NCBI RefSeq assembly: GCF_012222305.1
Contig: NZ_CP035730.1
Span: 62,001 to 126,000, forward strand
Origin: Sulfolobus sp. S-194
Lineage (GTDB): Archaea; Thermoproteota; Thermoprotei_A; Sulfolobales; Sulfolobaceae
Direction: 5' to 3'
Length of the DNA: 64,000 nucleotides
The position numbers and the translations under genes were made by a program. The notes under the pieces were generated by a model that made no database searches, was not told where the DNA came from, and was given only the letters and a program-made list of their open reading frames with translations. Below, piece after piece: positions 8,999 through 19,074 of this stretch (positions are counted from its first letter, which is position 1; each line of letters begins with the position of its first letter).

Positions 8999-9944
8999 TT
9001 TTTTTAATCAGAATTACAATGCCAATAACTACAATTATGGAGATAATAATGTAAAGCAAGGACGAGAACGAATAACTAGTAGCCTTTTGGGAATATAAAG
9101 AAATTTCATATGCATCATTGTTTGTAGTATCTATGAATATTCCGTAAGGTTTTCCATTTTCAAATATTATTGAAGTAGGAATATAGGCCCCTTGAAGAGT
9201 ACTTAGATATTTAACCTGGTATTCATTATCAATTTTTATAAGTTCTATCTCAGATTTATTTTGAAATATACTTGATACTATAACGTATAAGGAACCATTG
9301 TAATAATCTTCTTGTATATAATTGTCCCCTCCGCTAAATGCTTGAAGGGGAATAATCTCCTTTCCGATTACTATCTTACTATCATTAATTTCGATTAATG
9401 TACCATTAGGCGAGAAATTTATACCTTCTACCCTTCCTAAGTAAATTGATGTATTAGAGATTACATTATATTCATAAGCTTGAATACCATTACTTCCAAT
9501 GTAACCAGAAATAAGATAAGGATAATAAAAAGCGAAGGGTTCACCAAAATAGCTTTGATTAACGACAATTTTACCATTATATACGTTAAAAACTTGTAAA
9601 TATCCATTATTAATAATAGCTACAAAACCTAATGAGAATAACGGGACTCCTTCTATAAAGCCTTCGTTAACAAGTTTCTCCTCGTGAAAACTAATACCGT
9701 TATAAGATATGAACACATTCAAACTATTTCCATTATCATCAATTACGAAAAGTGAATTATTATATTCATATAGATACCCTATTCCTTGAAATGATAATAT
9801 AGGAGAAGAATTACGATACAATAAAGATGTAAAGGACTGATTAGTAACTATAAAGTAAACAGAGTTGTTATAGTTTATTCCTTGAACATAATATATGTTG
9901 TGAAAAAGGACTAAAAAAAGAAGAATATGTAACACTAATTTCAC
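8988..9944 (-). CDS. Exported membrane-anchored protein, probably beta-propeller-like
   Basis: A 318-residue protein with an N-terminal signal peptide (about 1-20), a long beta-rich extracytoplasmic part with many N-x-S/T sequons, and a C-terminal membrane helix (LLYIIISIIVVIGIVILI) ending in KKIRS. Repeating short strands with Tyr/Gly turns suggest a propeller, but no motif proves it. The GTG start overlaps the TGA of the preceding 619-residue gene, so the two are coupled. It is probably a surface component of the neighbouring respiratory module. Confidence 0.65.
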   Translation of the reverse strand: MKLVLHILLFLVLFHNIYYVQGINYNNSVYFIVTNQSFTSLLYRNSSPILSFQGIGYLYEYNNSLFVIDDNGNSLNVFISYNGISFHEEKLVNEGFIEGVPLFSLGFVAIINNGYLQVFNVYNGKIVVNQSYFGEPFAFYYPYLISGYIGSNGIQAYEYNVISNTSIYLGRVEGINFSPNGTLIEINDSKIVIGKEIIPLQAFSGGDNYIQEDYYNGSLYVIVSSIFQNKSEIELIKIDNEYQVKYLSTLQGAYIPTSIIFENGKPYGIFIDTTNNDAYEISLYSQKATSYSFSSLLYIIISIIVVIGIVILIKKIRS

Positions 9945-11800
9945 CTTGTAATTCTCAATTCTTTGGGTACAGATATTCTCTTTCTTGCTTTTATTCCAGT
10001 ATATATTAACAAAGCTAGGAGAATAGCTTCTGATGAGAATGAAAGAATTAACTGACCTTGTAAACTATTCACAAAGTTAGATACATAAGTAGAGGCTAAA
10101 GCTGATGCTAATATACTTAGTGAATATGCTGAAAAAGAAGACAGAGTACACGCTGGGCAAACAGCAACAGAGCCAATTATAGTTCCTAAAAGACCCTTTT
10201 TGCCAACTCTATTTTCGAAAGTATAAGATGCAATAGCACCGGCAAGCATTGAAGATGCTATTAGCTGTAAAATTTGTAAAGGATAGATTACAGCACCAAT
10301 AATATGAGGAATGTAAATTGTGATTACTGGTGCAAACATAGGTATACCGAATAGGCCTAATAATATTGGCGGATAAGGATAACCAGAAACTCCTACATGA
10401 ATTACTCCAGCAAGAAAAACATAGGCTACTGCAAAAGGTACACTCCATTTAAACCAATTCTTCGGTCTAGGAATATGAAAGAATGTATTAATTAACTTTG
10501 CTACTCCGTAACCTAACGTTATACTTCCAATCGTTATTAGTAAAGTTGATACTCCAGTCATAACTGATAAAAATATCAAATCGTAACCGTTATAGTCAAT
10601 ATAGTAAGGAACATGGGTCAGAAAATATGCTACTTGTACTATAATCATAAATCCACCTATTGCTATCCAAGTTATACCACTCTCTCTACTTCTTGGTAAA
10701 CTTATCTTTATCTCAACTTGTTTAGTAGCCATAGTATCTCTAAGGTATTGCAGATAGTAAATACCAGCATACCAAGCTAATGGGGTTCCAATTATCCATG
10801 TAGTAATCCAGAGTAAAAGCGATTGAGATGGAGATAAATTATAAAATGGTATAGGATAACCTAAAATTAATGATATCGGCCCAGGCATAATCAAAGACCA
10901 AGCAATTACATGAAGTATTCCTAATCTGGCCCATGGTTTCAAAGTAGAATAACCGATTGCCCCTACTACTCCACTTATGAATGGTAAGATATAAACGAGT
11001 GCATTAGTGTATATATCTGGGTAAAGAGAGAAAATAACGATATTTAATATCACTGATAACAGAAATCCGTATTTCCATTTCCTCTGTAATGCTAATCCAA
11101 AAGCTCCTCCCGATGCTTCACTTAAAATAAATTTAGCTAAGGAAAATGAAGGATTCGAAGGTAATACCACAGAGATTACCATAAATATTATTACTGGAAT
11201 AAAACCTTTTACACCATTACTAATACCTTTGAGTAATCTTTTTCCGTTTAACTCATTATATAATACAAATGTAGAGATAAGTAATAAGGACAAGGCTAAA
11301 ATAACTAAGGTTTCGAAAAGGGTTGTCATGAAAGTAATGGATACAAGAAACGGTATATTAGCTGCTACACTACCAATTAGACCAGTAAATAACTCACAGC
11401 TACATGAAAGAGCTGTAGCTATAAGTCCTAATGACGAAAGAATTTGTGATGTCGCTTTTAATTTCATTGTCATATATAATGTAAGGTAAAGAGTCACGTT
11501 AAGTGCAACGAGCAAAGATAAAAATAGTGATATTCCTATAGAAAGTGGAGTCATTGCCCAGGTAAAGTAAGGAGTTGTTATCGAAAGAAAAGGTCCCCAG
11601 AGTGGGAATGGCATTTGCGATGGTGGTACTGGAGTAGAGGTGCTAACTACAAAGTATATTCCAGGCGGGAAAGAGATCTGAGTAATAATGATAAGCCTAG
11701 TTAGGAGTTGATATGCAAAAAAATAAAGAACAAAAATCGAAGAAAAAATTATTTTATATCTTCTTAATCTAAGAACCTCAAGTATATCCATACAACCCAC
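9941..11800 (-). CDS. Large polytopic membrane protein with paired cysteines, oxidase cluster
   Basis: A 619-residue protein with about 14-16 membrane segments and no recognised family. Two cysteine motifs lie near membrane segments: ALSCSCELFTGLIGSV in the first half and SVAVCPACTLSSFSAYS near the C-terminus. The surroundings of the two motifs (Gly/Ser-rich helices with similar spacing) hint at an internal duplication. Genes of this kind accompany fox oxidase clusters in Sulfolobales. The start may be GTG 11800, directly after the stop of the 52-residue gene, or ATG 11791. The cysteines could bind metal or heme or form a disulfide relay; none of this is shown. Confidence 0.7.
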   Translation of the reverse strand: MGCMDILEVLRLRRYKIIFSSIFVLYFFAYQLLTRLIIITQISFPPGIYFVVSTSTPVPPSQMPFPLWGPFLSITTPYFTWAMTPLSIGISLFLSLLVALNVTLYLTLYMTMKLKATSQILSSLGLIATALSCSCELFTGLIGSVAANIPFLVSITFMTTLFETLVILALSLLLISTFVLYNELNGKRLLKGISNGVKGFIPVIIFMVISVVLPSNPSFSLAKFILSEASGGAFGLALQRKWKYGFLLSVILNIVIFSLYPDIYTNALVYILPFISGVVGAIGYSTLKPWARLGILHVIAWSLIMPGPISLILGYPIPFYNLSPSQSLLLWITTWIIGTPLAWYAGIYYLQYLRDTMATKQVEIKISLPRSRESGITWIAIGGFMIIVQVAYFLTHVPYYIDYNGYDLIFLSVMTGVSTLLITIGSITLGYGVAKLINTFFHIPRPKNWFKWSVPFAVAYVFLAGVIHVGVSGYPYPPILLGLFGIPMFAPVITIYIPHIIGAVIYPLQILQLIASSMLAGAIASYTFENRVGKKGLLGTIIGSVAVCPACTLSSFSAYSLSILASALASTYVSNFVNSLQGQLILSFSSEAILLALLIYTGIKARKRISVPKELRITR

Positions 11801-11959
11801 TCAACTGTATGGACTCTCTTGTTTAGCAACCTCTACCGGATCTACTTGTTTATCCTTATCAGCAAATACAATTAATGAAATGTACCATATTGGATAAATT
11901 AACCCCAGTAGTATATAGCTCGCAATCCATAGCATTGCTTCGCTTTCGTAGAGTGCCAT
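11801..11959 (-). CDS. 52-residue single-helix membrane protein, too short for routine gene calling
   Basis: The frame ATG 11959 to TGA 11801 encodes MALYESEAMLWIASYILLG followed by LIYPIWYISLIVFADKDKQ and a polar tail ending in SPYS: one or two tight membrane segments and a charged C-terminus. The next gene starts on the base after its stop. A TATA-like box at 11991-12000 lies 32-41 nt upstream. The position at the head of the operon and the layout resemble the small subunits seen in terminal oxidases. Conservation cannot be tested here. Confidence 0.65.
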   Translation of the reverse strand: MALYESEAMLWIASYILLGLIYPIWYISLIVFADKDKQVDPVEVAKQESPYS

Positions 11960-11990
11960 TAAGATCACTCATAAAAACATTATTCTCCTA

Positions 11991-12000
11991 AATATATAAA
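11991..12000 (-). promoter_or_regulatory. TATA box of the 52/619/318-residue operon
   Basis: On the minus strand the sequence reads GAAAGTTTATATATTT: a purine-rich BRE-like stretch followed by a TATA box, 32-41 nt before the ATG at 11959. Confidence 0.5.
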
Positions 12001-12036
12001 CTTTCCTAAAATTTATTGAGAAAAAAATAAATTAAC

Positions 12037-12648
12037 TTAAAATAAGCCCAAATCTTTAAGTACTTTTACCATGTAGTAAGTTGATGGTACAGCAGCCATT
12101 ACAAACAACATATATGAGGTTTGAACAAGCTGATAGGTAGGATATACTGGATAATAATTGACAGAATAATAACCAGCCATCTCTAAGAATATTTCTGCGA
12201 TGGCAGCCATCATACTAAACATAGAGAAAAGCGTAAAACTTCTCATAGCCTTCCCTAAAGCCTCCCAGCCAATACCGCCAAAAATGCCTGCTACAATAAA
12301 TGAGATTATTTGTAGAAATCTATACTCCGTTGAGATTACGCTCAAATCGAAAAAGTTAGGAAGATACCATAAAGTTAGTAACGCACCGCCAATACCCCAA
12401 CTATATAGTATTCCTTTTGTCCTATAATTTAGAGACAATATACTTTTACTTATTTCATCGCCTTTAGCATACATTAATTTTGCTAAATACACTCCTATTA
12501 ATCCAGCTCCCCATACTAATAGCATGTCAAAAGAAAATCTAGCTATTTCTAGTTGGTTAGCTATCATTAAGGATAATGGATTTATGGAAGCAACAATTAA
12601 AACTAAGCCAAAAACAAGATACCTTTTTTCTTCTGGGGTCAATTCCAT
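12037..12648 (-). CDS. Polytopic membrane protein of the oxidase cluster
   Basis: A 203-residue protein with about six membrane segments and a short charged N-terminus (MELTPEEKRYL). No heme or copper motif is obvious and the family is not recognised. It overlaps the upstream 65-residue gene by 10 bases, so both are read from one promoter at about 12858. It is probably an accessory subunit or assembly factor for the adjacent cytochromes. Confidence 0.65.
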   Translation of the reverse strand: MELTPEEKRYLVFGLVLIVASINPLSLMIANQLEIARFSFDMLLVWGAGLIGVYLAKLMYAKGDEISKSILSLNYRTKGILYSWGIGGALLTLWYLPNFFDLSVISTEYRFLQIISFIVAGIFGGIGWEALGKAMRSFTLFSMFSMMAAIAEIFLEMAGYYSVNYYPVYPTYQLVQTSYMLFVMAAVPSTYYMVKVLKDLGLF

Positions 12649-12836
12649 AACCCCATTAATAGTCCTCCAACTACTGTAACCACACCAGAGGCTACAACAG
12701 AAGCTACTAATGCGTCGTCTGCATACAGACTATATGGTAATGAAAAAACCATTATTACTGTTAGAACCCATCCAGCTATTCCTAATCCAGCTAATACGGC
12801 TCCTAATACTCTCCTTGATAAATTAACACCAGCCAT
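12639..12836 (-). CDS. 65-residue membrane protein, oxidase cluster
   Basis: Two membrane segments (VLAGLGIAGWVLTVIMVFSL and VASVVASGVVTVVGGLLMG). The ATG at 12836 is leaderless: a TATA-like box at 12858-12870 sits 22-34 nt upstream. It overlaps the following 203-residue gene. No family is recognised; the size and layout fit a small oxidase subunit. Confidence 0.65.
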   Translation of the reverse strand: MAGVNLSRRVLGAVLAGLGIAGWVLTVIMVFSLPYSLYADDALVASVVASGVVTVVGGLLMGLWN

Positions 12837-12857
12837 AATTAAAAATATAAAAAAGAT

Positions 12858-12870
12858 GTTTATAAAGTTT
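12858..12870 (-). promoter_or_regulatory. TATA box of the 65/203-residue operon
   Basis: The minus strand reads AAACTTTATAAAC, centred about 28 nt before the ATG at 12836, the spacing of a leaderless archaeal promoter. Confidence 0.55.
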
Positions 12871-12897
12871 ACCTAATATGAAGAAACAAACAAAAAA

Positions 12898-13863
12898 TCA
12901 AACTTTAATTTTTTCCTTGATTAAACTCCCTACTAAAGTTGCAATTAACGGAATTAGCATGTATGTTGTAGTTGTTACTGTATCAAAAATTAAAGCACCC
13001 CCAAATAAAGCTAAAGCTGTTAATGATACTTGCTGATTCTTTTTATATAAGCCTATAGCAGAAAATAAGGCTAAAACGGCTATAAGGAAGAAAATTGGTG
13101 GCATCCAGTTTCTTACTCCTAACATACCTAGCACGTACGGAAAAGTAAAACCTATAGCCATAGCTACCCCGGGAATTAGATTAAACCATGCTATAATGAA
13201 TACTGGAAGACCCACTACAATTCCTGGAATAATATATTTCCAACTTATCCTATTCCACATAGTATATCCTATGAATATAACACCAGAAATTAATACTAAA
13301 TAAGCTAAAGACTCGCCAGAAATAATATTAATAATATTAAAAGTTGAGGACTTACTCAGTTCTGTTAGCCAGCTCCCTATTAATACTAAATAGGCATCAA
13401 TATCTGGGACTAGCAAGAGAAGCATGATTATTTTATCATAAACCCTACTTGCCTGCATAATAACTAATATTGAAGCTACCAATATTATAACAGTATAAAC
13501 TAATGAAGAAATTATTGGTAAGTTAAAGCCAGTATAATTTACACCTAAAGCAATATGAATTAAATCAAAAAGTATTGTCAAATAAAGTATTGACCATAAA
13601 AAACCTTTAGTAAGTTTACTAAGATTACTAAAATAAGCTGAAAGGAAAAGAATTACAAATTGTAATATAAATACCATTCCAAATGAAAACGCACCTATAT
13701 AGAACATAATAAGAAATTGCAACGATGTTGATAAGTTAATACCAGCGTAACCTAATGGTAAAACTCCCATTAAAAATTCTCTATTAAATAAAAGTTCAAA
13801 GAATGAAAAAATAATATAACTTAAAAGAAAATATTTTAAATTCCTTTTGATTACATTACTCAT
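12898..13863 (-). CDS. CbsB-like polytopic membrane protein (fox-type cluster)
   Basis: A 321-residue protein with about ten membrane helices and few charged loops. It directly follows a CbsA-like cytochrome, overlapping it by ATGA (13860-13863), the arrangement of cbsA-cbsB in Sulfolobus and of the related pair in fox clusters. GGAGGCTTT lies just before its start. In the cbs system the B protein is the membrane partner of an extracytoplasmic heme protein. No histidine pair clearly marks a heme site here. The partner role is inferred from size, topology and context. Confidence 0.65.
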   Translation of the reverse strand: MSNVIKRNLKYFLLSYIIFSFFELLFNREFLMGVLPLGYAGINLSTSLQFLIMFYIGAFSFGMVFILQFVILFLSAYFSNLSKLTKGFLWSILYLTILFDLIHIALGVNYTGFNLPIISSLVYTVIILVASILVIMQASRVYDKIIMLLLLVPDIDAYLVLIGSWLTELSKSSTFNIINIISGESLAYLVLISGVIFIGYTMWNRISWKYIIPGIVVGLPVFIIAWFNLIPGVAMAIGFTFPYVLGMLGVRNWMPPIFFLIAVLALFSAIGLYKKNQQVSLTALALFGGALIFDTVTTTTYMLIPLIATLVGSLIKEKIKV

Positions 13864-15560
13864 ATTGAAAGCCTCCTTATTGAGTCTATAACTGCATAAA
13901 TTCCATTAAAGATTGGTAAACTAACTAGCAGAATAAGTAGTAGCATAGATCTAATAAACTTTGGTAAACTCATGGAAATTCTATTTAGTTCACTCATCAT
14001 AGTATTTCTATTTATTATCGCTACTGCTACAATAGGAGATAGAATTGAATTAGTTATAATAAACAATGGTAAAACTGATTGTTGAGGATCAGCAGGCTGT
14101 ATATAAATCCTCCACCAGAATGATATTGACTTAAAGTCAACAGACTCACCAGCACCACCTTGGAATACTGCAAAAGCTACCCAATAAGTATGTCCAGGCT
14201 GTAATTGTACTTGATAATGAGATTCTCCTTGACCGTTAGATACCCCTACTGTACTAAATGTTCGCGCAAATTCTATAATCATCCATGGACCGGTTGGTGT
14301 ATTATAGAACTGAAATCCAGTAGCGACAACAGATGGGTCCCAGAGCAGTGACTTATTTACTAACCCGTTCCAAACTTCCCACGGGTTTATATGAGGATTA
14401 TCAATTGGTGGGAATGTTGATAGATAGTTTCCGCCAATATAATATATTGACGATCCATTAACATAAATATCAGCTATTAGACCTTGATTTGGTAGGTAAC
14501 CGAGATTTAATGGATCTTTATATGAAGGCCAGTGTATATACGGAGGCGGAGAAGTTCTACTAAAGAATGTAGGTCCAGGATAACCGGGATCTTGAGTGTT
14601 ATTACCTCTTGGGTTATCATTAAAGAACCATATTTCTGCTTGACCAGCAGATAAAGCTCCTGAAGTACCAGGCATCATGTGAGGCGTATAAGCTATTTGT
14701 GTCCAATCACTTGGAACACCACCTAATAGCCACATAATAGCAAACCTCTCTGGGTACATATAGGTACTGTTATAGAATAGTGAAACGTAACCTGCAGTAT
14801 CCTCTGGATAGAATAAATTATACGCATCTTGGAACCATGTAGTACCGTTTAGTCCTAGCTTTAAGAATTGCTCAAGTGATGTAACATTTATGCTACCATT
14901 AACAATTAAGTCTATAGAAGTTATGTTAATCGGCTGTCCATTGTTTAAAGGCACTCCTTGAGGATTAACAGCACCTACTATTTGCCCATACAGCTTTCCG
15001 CTAACATTGTATACGTATATTGTTATAGGATTAGTAAGTGCCTGATTAGGTGGGTATCCTATCTGTTCTGAAGTAGGTAATGTATAAACTGATGCTACAC
15101 CTTGGTCTGAGGCTTTATATGATACATTAACTACCCACCATCCTTTAGGTTCTGGAATTGGAAAAGGTGCCCATATTTGACCTTGAGGAGTCCTCTCTGG
15201 ACATGCTAACCATGATTCTTGTCCTACAACTGGTGCCTTCATATCAATTATTACGTATGGTACACCATCAACATATGTCCATGCCGCTCTTACATAAACG
15301 GTTTGAGTATGACCAGAAATTCCATCGGGAACTGGTACAGTTGGCACTAAGGGAACTGCAGTCCATGGAATTGACTGCCAGAATGGCTCTTGTCCAGGAG
15401 TTCCTAAATTAATTGTGGCATTAGGTACATAATACGCCGTAATAGTATCACTAGCTACTTCTGCAGAATTCAACATATAATCTACGCCATATGCTACTCC
15501 AACTATAACTAAAAAAACAATTAGACCTAGAACAATTAACGATATATATCCATTAGCCAT
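13860..15560 (-). CDS. CbsA-like extracytoplasmic cytochrome b (fox-type cluster)
   Basis: A 566-residue protein with an N-terminal anchor (about 8-30), a large outside domain rich in Trp, Pro and N-x-S/T sequons, and a C-terminal helix ([17 protein letters not shown]). The motif [17 protein letters not shown] near residue 60 is typical of the ethylbenzene-dehydrogenase-type heme domain found in CbsA (cytochrome b558/566). The start is supported by a GGGGTGA ribosome site nine bases upstream, and the preceding gene ends on the adjacent base. In fox clusters this protein is proposed to carry electrons from Fe(II) toward the oxidase. The heme ligands cannot be assigned by eye. Confidence 0.75.
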   Translation of the reverse strand: MANGYISLIVLGLIVFLVIVGVAYGVDYMLNSAEVASDTITAYYVPNATINLGTPGQEPFWQSIPWTAVPLVPTVPVPDGISGHTQTVYVRAAWTYVDGVPYVIIDMKAPVVGQESWLACPERTPQGQIWAPFPIPEPKGWWVVNVSYKASDQGVASVYTLPTSEQIGYPPNQALTNPITIYVYNVSGKLYGQIVGAVNPQGVPLNNGQPINITSIDLIVNGSINVTSLEQFLKLGLNGTTWFQDAYNLFYPEDTAGYVSLFYNSTYMYPERFAIMWLLGGVPSDWTQIAYTPHMMPGTSGALSAGQAEIWFFNDNPRGNNTQDPGYPGPTFFSRTSPPPYIHWPSYKDPLNLGYLPNQGLIADIYVNGSSIYYIGGNYLSTFPPIDNPHINPWEVWNGLVNKSLLWDPSVVATGFQFYNTPTGPWMIIEFARTFSTVGVSNGQGESHYQVQLQPGHTYWVAFAVFQGGAGESVDFKSISFWWRIYIQPADPQQSVLPLFIITNSILSPIVAVAIINRNTMMSELNRISMSLPKFIRSMLLLILLVSLPIFNGIYAVIDSIRRLSI

Positions 15561-15818
15561 TTATCCTTTCACCCCTTTTCTATTTAACTCAAAATGCGAA
15601 ATTATGGAACCAATTCCGAATAGAAATATCGCTAAACCCACAAAATTCCAAAAATAATTTGGAGTCGTTGCCGGAGAACCAAGTGTCATCCCGTTAACGG
15701 TAAAAACTTCATGTTGGTAAGTAACTGTTGTTGTCCCTACTCCCATTAGTATAACACCTATTACAGCTAATATTATCCCTATGTAAAGGAAGTTTTTAGT
15801 AGGAGCTTTCCCTGCCAT
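15561..15818 (-). CDS. Small two-helix membrane protein between oxidase subunit II and CbsA-like gene
   Basis: An 85-residue protein with membrane segments FLYIGIILAVIGVILMGVG and YFWNFVGLAIFLFGIGSIISH. The ATG at 15818 overlaps the subunit II stop (TGATG) and has GGTGGT five bases upstream; the TTG at 15821 is a weaker start. It is likely a small subunit of the oxidase. No named family is recognised. Confidence 0.7.
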   Translation of the reverse strand: MAGKAPTKNFLYIGIILAVIGVILMGVGTTTVTYQHEVFTVNGMTLGSPATTPNYFWNFVGLAIFLFGIGSIISHFELNRKGVKG

Positions 15819-16420
15819 CAATAACCACCTACCCCAACACCACTTACACTATATGGGGACCAAACTCCTTGTGGTGGTACTCCACCGGTTAATTCTAAAG
15901 CATAAGTATAGTTTGCCGTAGCAACTATTGTTCCTACTAACCAAGAGTGACCTAATCCTACTGCTGCAGTACCGCAGTATTCCGCACAAGCTACATGATA
16001 TAAACCTGGCTGTGGAAATACTAACACGATATATGAATAGTAGCCTGGAACTGCTTCAGCACCAAAATTGAATAGAGTGAAATTACTTGTAGCACTCTGC
16101 ACGAAGAACTCGTGGAATACATCTATGCTATGAATAACAAAAACTACTGGTTCGTCCACTGGAACAACTGTTAGATTGGTATATATTTTGTCATGAGGAT
16201 AGAAATCCCAGTGCCATTGTTGACCAGTAACATATATTATGACATAAGGTCCTTTATATGATCCAAGAGCGTTTGCGAAAGAGGCATGAACTACTCCTAC
16301 ACCAGCATTGTTATTTGGATTATATCCTATATAGTCATATGAGTCGTATTGTACTTCTAACGAAATTACAGCTACAGTTACCAGAACTAAGAATAGGGCT
16401 ATAACTGTGGCTCGTTTCAT
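15818..16420 (-). CDS. Heme-copper oxidase subunit II with altered CuA motif (fox-type)
   Basis: A 200-residue protein with one N-terminal membrane helix (about 4-22) and a cupredoxin domain. The loop [10 protein letters not shown] supplies the first CuA histidine. The ligand loop reads [17 protein letters not shown]: both cysteines and the later histidine are present, but against the usual C-x3-C-G-x2-H-x2-M there are five extra residues before the histidine, and leucine stands at the methionine position. [10 protein letters not shown] is the usual aromatic electron-entry segment. The ATG at 16420 is preferred over an in-frame start at 16498 because it opens directly into the signal-anchor, and a TATA box sits 35-43 nt before it. 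It heads the subunit II/85-residue/CbsA/CbsB operon. Confidence 0.85.
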   Translation of the reverse strand: MKRATVIALFLVLVTVAVISLEVQYDSYDYIGYNPNNNAGVGVVHASFANALGSYKGPYVIIYVTGQQWHWDFYPHDKIYTNLTVVPVDEPVVFVIHSIDVFHEFFVQSATSNFTLFNFGAEAVPGYYSYIVLVFPQPGLYHVACAEYCGTAAVGLGHSWLVGTIVATANYTYALELTGGVPPQGVWSPYSVSGVGVGGY

Positions 16421-16454
16421 ATTTATCCCTTCTAAATAAAAATAAGCATAATGG

Positions 16455-16463
16455 TTTTTAAAG
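16455..16463 (-). promoter_or_regulatory. TATA box of the oxidase subunit II operon
   Basis: The minus strand reads GAAAACTTTAAAAACC, a BRE-like purine run plus TATA-like CTTTAAAAA, 35-43 nt before ATG 16420. This implies a short leader. Confidence 0.5.
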
Positions 16464-16520
16464 TTTTCTTTTACAACATTACTTAATACAATACACAATT
16501 AGAATTAGAAATCAGTTTAA

Positions 16521-16572
16521 ATGTTAATATACACAAAAAGTATTTTTTATAAAAATTTTAATAAAAAAAGAA
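16521..16572 (-). terminator. T-rich terminator after oxidase subunit I
   Basis: On the minus strand several T runs (CTTTTTTTATT, AATTTTTATAAAAAA) follow the subunit I stop codon within about 50 nt, the usual archaeal termination signal. No stem is needed. Confidence 0.4.
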
Positions 16573-16573
16573 T

Positions 16574-18346
16574 TTACTTATTTATTTTTAAATCTGTATC
16601 TGCTTTGCTTTCTGTTACCTTTGTAAATCCCTCTCCTTTAGCTTGAGTACCACTAGCTTGTACTCCACTACCAGAAGAAGCCCTCTCTGTTGCTCTAACA
16701 AATTCTTCAACCCTAACCATACCATCAGCTGGTAAAGCAACTGGTAACTCTTCTTCCTTATATCCCTCTCTTCTTAATCCATATCTTTCTAAGGCTATTG
16801 ATAACACGGCCCATAATGGTATATCAGTTTCTTTAACTTTTTCTCCATATAGTAGTGTGAGTACTAAGTTAAACGTGAATACTATCAAGGAGAAACCTGC
16901 AATCCATCCTCCAATCATAATAAGTTGATAATATGGCTCGTAGAACGCAGCCCAAGCTACTTCTCTTCTTATTAATCCATAGAAACCGCCGATAGCAGAA
17001 GCTGTAACGAATAATCCCATACCAGCGTTCCATCCCCAGAAATGTAACCATGATAATTTCTCACTATACCATTTTCTACCAAATAAATATGGTCCGGCTG
17101 CATAAACAGCACCAAAAACCCCACCAACTGAGTATAAGGCTAGCATAATATGAAAGTGAGAGAAAATCCAAGCGGTATTGTGGATTGTTGGATCGACAGC
17201 TTGAACTGGGTTAGTAGGTTCAGCTTGTATACCACCAATTATGTTCCATACTGCAGCAGCATACAAGAATGCTAGACCAGCATCCCATTTTAGCTTTCTT
17301 GGATCACCTAACGTTATAAAGAATAATAACCAAAACGCGGCAAAGGGTATTGCAATTAATGCTGTTGTAGTTTGAGCGAAAATATCTCTTAATACCAATG
17401 GCCATGGATCGTCTCCTAAATGATGAACGTAAACGCTGGAACCTAAAACAAACAATACTGGAATTAACCATCTCATAAACCTGTAACTGTATATGGGTCT
17501 TCTGGCATATAATGGTAATAATGCCACTGTTGCACCGCTTAGGGTGTATGGAACGAAATAAACTAATGGATGATCAGCAAACCAGAATAATCCTTTCCAT
17601 ACTTCTGCATTAGGAACACCGAAGAAGTTTATGCCTAATCCTCCTATGGGCGAGAATAATGACCACATATCAGCAATAAATACAGATACATTAGCTAATG
17701 CCATCATTATCATATCCATTACTATGAAACCTATAGCAGTTGGAACTAATTTACCTTTAACTCTACCGACAAACGATGTTCCTATGACAGAAGCTATTTC
17801 CATCCATTCTGCTACTACCATCAAACCATAACCGATATACCAAGTAGGAGAATCTTTTAGTGGATTTAAGAATGTGAACAGATATTGATTTTGTACTCCT
17901 CCAAAATTCATCATCAATAAAGCAAAATTATTTAACCAAAAGCCGGCATTAGCAATTTTAGGCCATTTTACTAGTCTAGTCCCGTTTAGCGCTGGTATCA
18001 TGTAGAAAGCTAATGCGAAAACAAATGTAAAAGCCATTCCAAATATCATGTCCATTACGTGATTAGTCATAGCTTGGAAATAATAGGACGGGGAAACTAC
18101 CATTGGAATTCCAGTTGATGCTAATCCTGCTTGTGACCTTAAGAATAGTGCAAAAGCTCCACCTATGAAGAACCAAACTAAGCCAGCTATTGCCAGCTTC
18201 AGTGAGAGAAATCTATAATCTTCTGTGTATAGCACTTTTATAAATGCACTTCTTTTTGCCTCCTTCTCTTGTATTCTCTTATATTCCATTGCCCATTCAG
18301 CGAGCCTTTCCATGTCTTGCCTTTTTAGTTCCTCCACTGACGCCAT
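16574..18346 (-). CDS. foxA: FoxA-like heme-copper oxidase subunit I
   Basis: A 590-residue protein with at least 12 membrane helices. Visible ligands are the low-spin heme histidine in MTNHVMDM, the CuB and cross-link region [13 protein letters not shown], the two CuB histidines in YVHHLGDDP, and the heme-ligand pair in [15 protein letters not shown]. The usual glutamate of HPEVY is leucine here. The ATG at 18346 is chosen over a longer frame (to 18418) because GGAGGAG lies just upstream and a TATA box at 18381-18390 fits a short leader. The C-terminal 60 residues are polar. Similarity of the whole neighbourhood to the fox clusters of Metallosphaera and Sulfolobus metallicus supports the name. 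The enzyme reduces O2 during iron or sulfur oxidation. Confidence 0.8.
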   Translation of the reverse strand: MASVEELKRQDMERLAEWAMEYKRIQEKEAKRSAFIKVLYTEDYRFLSLKLAIAGLVWFFIGGAFALFLRSQAGLASTGIPMVVSPSYYFQAMTNHVMDMIFGMAFTFVFALAFYMIPALNGTRLVKWPKIANAGFWLNNFALLMMNFGGVQNQYLFTFLNPLKDSPTWYIGYGLMVVAEWMEIASVIGTSFVGRVKGKLVPTAIGFIVMDMIMMALANVSVFIADMWSLFSPIGGLGINFFGVPNAEVWKGLFWFADHPLVYFVPYTLSGATVALLPLYARRPIYSYRFMRWLIPVLFVLGSSVYVHHLGDDPWPLVLRDIFAQTTTALIAIPFAAFWLLFFITLGDPRKLKWDAGLAFLYAAAVWNIIGGIQAEPTNPVQAVDPTIHNTAWIFSHFHIMLALYSVGGVFGAVYAAGPYLFGRKWYSEKLSWLHFWGWNAGMGLFVTASAIGGFYGLIRREVAWAAFYEPYYQLIMIGGWIAGFSLIVFTFNLVLTLLYGEKVKETDIPLWAVLSIALERYGLRREGYKEEELPVALPADGMVRVEEFVRATERASSGSGVQASGTQAKGEGFTKVTESKADTDLKINK

Positions 18347-18380
18347 AACTCCTCCTACTGAATATTCTATTGATATATGG

Positions 18381-18390
18381 GATTTATAAG
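18381..18390 (-). promoter_or_regulatory. TATA box of oxidase subunit I
   Basis: The minus strand reads GATACTTATAAATC, 35-44 nt before ATG 18346. With the GGAGGAG ribosome site this predicts a leader of about 10-15 nt. Confidence 0.5.
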
Positions 18391-18632
18391 TATCTTTTTC
18401 TAAGATTTTTATTTTCACAAAATTTAATATAATAGGGTAACCCCTAATTTTTTATTGTTTTTGATTTAAGGAATTTTTTATACATAAAAGATTTTTTAAA
18501 AAGTAAATACTCATAAATTGTCTGAATTCGGAATTCACTTACTATTATCTTTTTAAGAAATAATTTCTCTCAGATAATTGAAAATAAAGAAAAGCTTATA
18601 AATCAGGGTTCAGTAGTTACCATGAAATTGAA

Positions 18633-18941
18633 ATGAATGATGTCAAAATATCTAAATTAGAGGAGATTATATCCAATTATTCTGACAAATTAGCGAATCT
18701 ATTTCCATCCTTTGCTAGGCAATCATTCTATGGTAAAAAGGAAATTCTTCTAGTTGTTCTTAAAGCTTTAATTGACAATCAATCAATAGAGAATGCTGTA
18801 AGAGAACTTAGAAAACAAAAGATTGATGTACCCTCAGCCAGTACAGTAAGAAGGAGATTAAAACAGATAGATGTCGAGAAGTTAAGGGAATTTGTAAGCA
18901 CCTTACCGGAATTAAAACACTGTGATAAAAACGTACACTAG
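18633..18941 (+). pseudogene. N-terminal fragment of a Sulfolobales transposase-like protein
   Basis: A 102-residue frame beginning MNDVKISKLEEII, helical, with a helix-turn-helix-like segment (VPSASTVRRRLKQIDVEKL). It resembles the DNA-binding N-terminal region found on some Sulfolobus IS transposases; no catalytic domain follows, and the frame ends in KNVH. No clear terminal repeats flank it. It is probably a decayed insertion sequence between subunit I and the exported-protein genes. A small DNA-binding regulator is an alternative. Confidence 0.45.
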
Positions 18942-19074
18942 GATTTTTTGTACGATTTTATTCCTATGGAATACAGCACTTTTACACTTTTTATAAATTT
19001 TATAATTATTAAATATTGCTAAGAAATATAGTAAAGTTTATATGCGCAATTGATAAAATATAATTCGATCTAAT

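Noticed and set aside
18432-18450. GGGTAACCCC near-palindrome upstream of oxidase subunit I
   Set aside because: The match is imperfect and short; no second copy was found near the other oxidase promoters.
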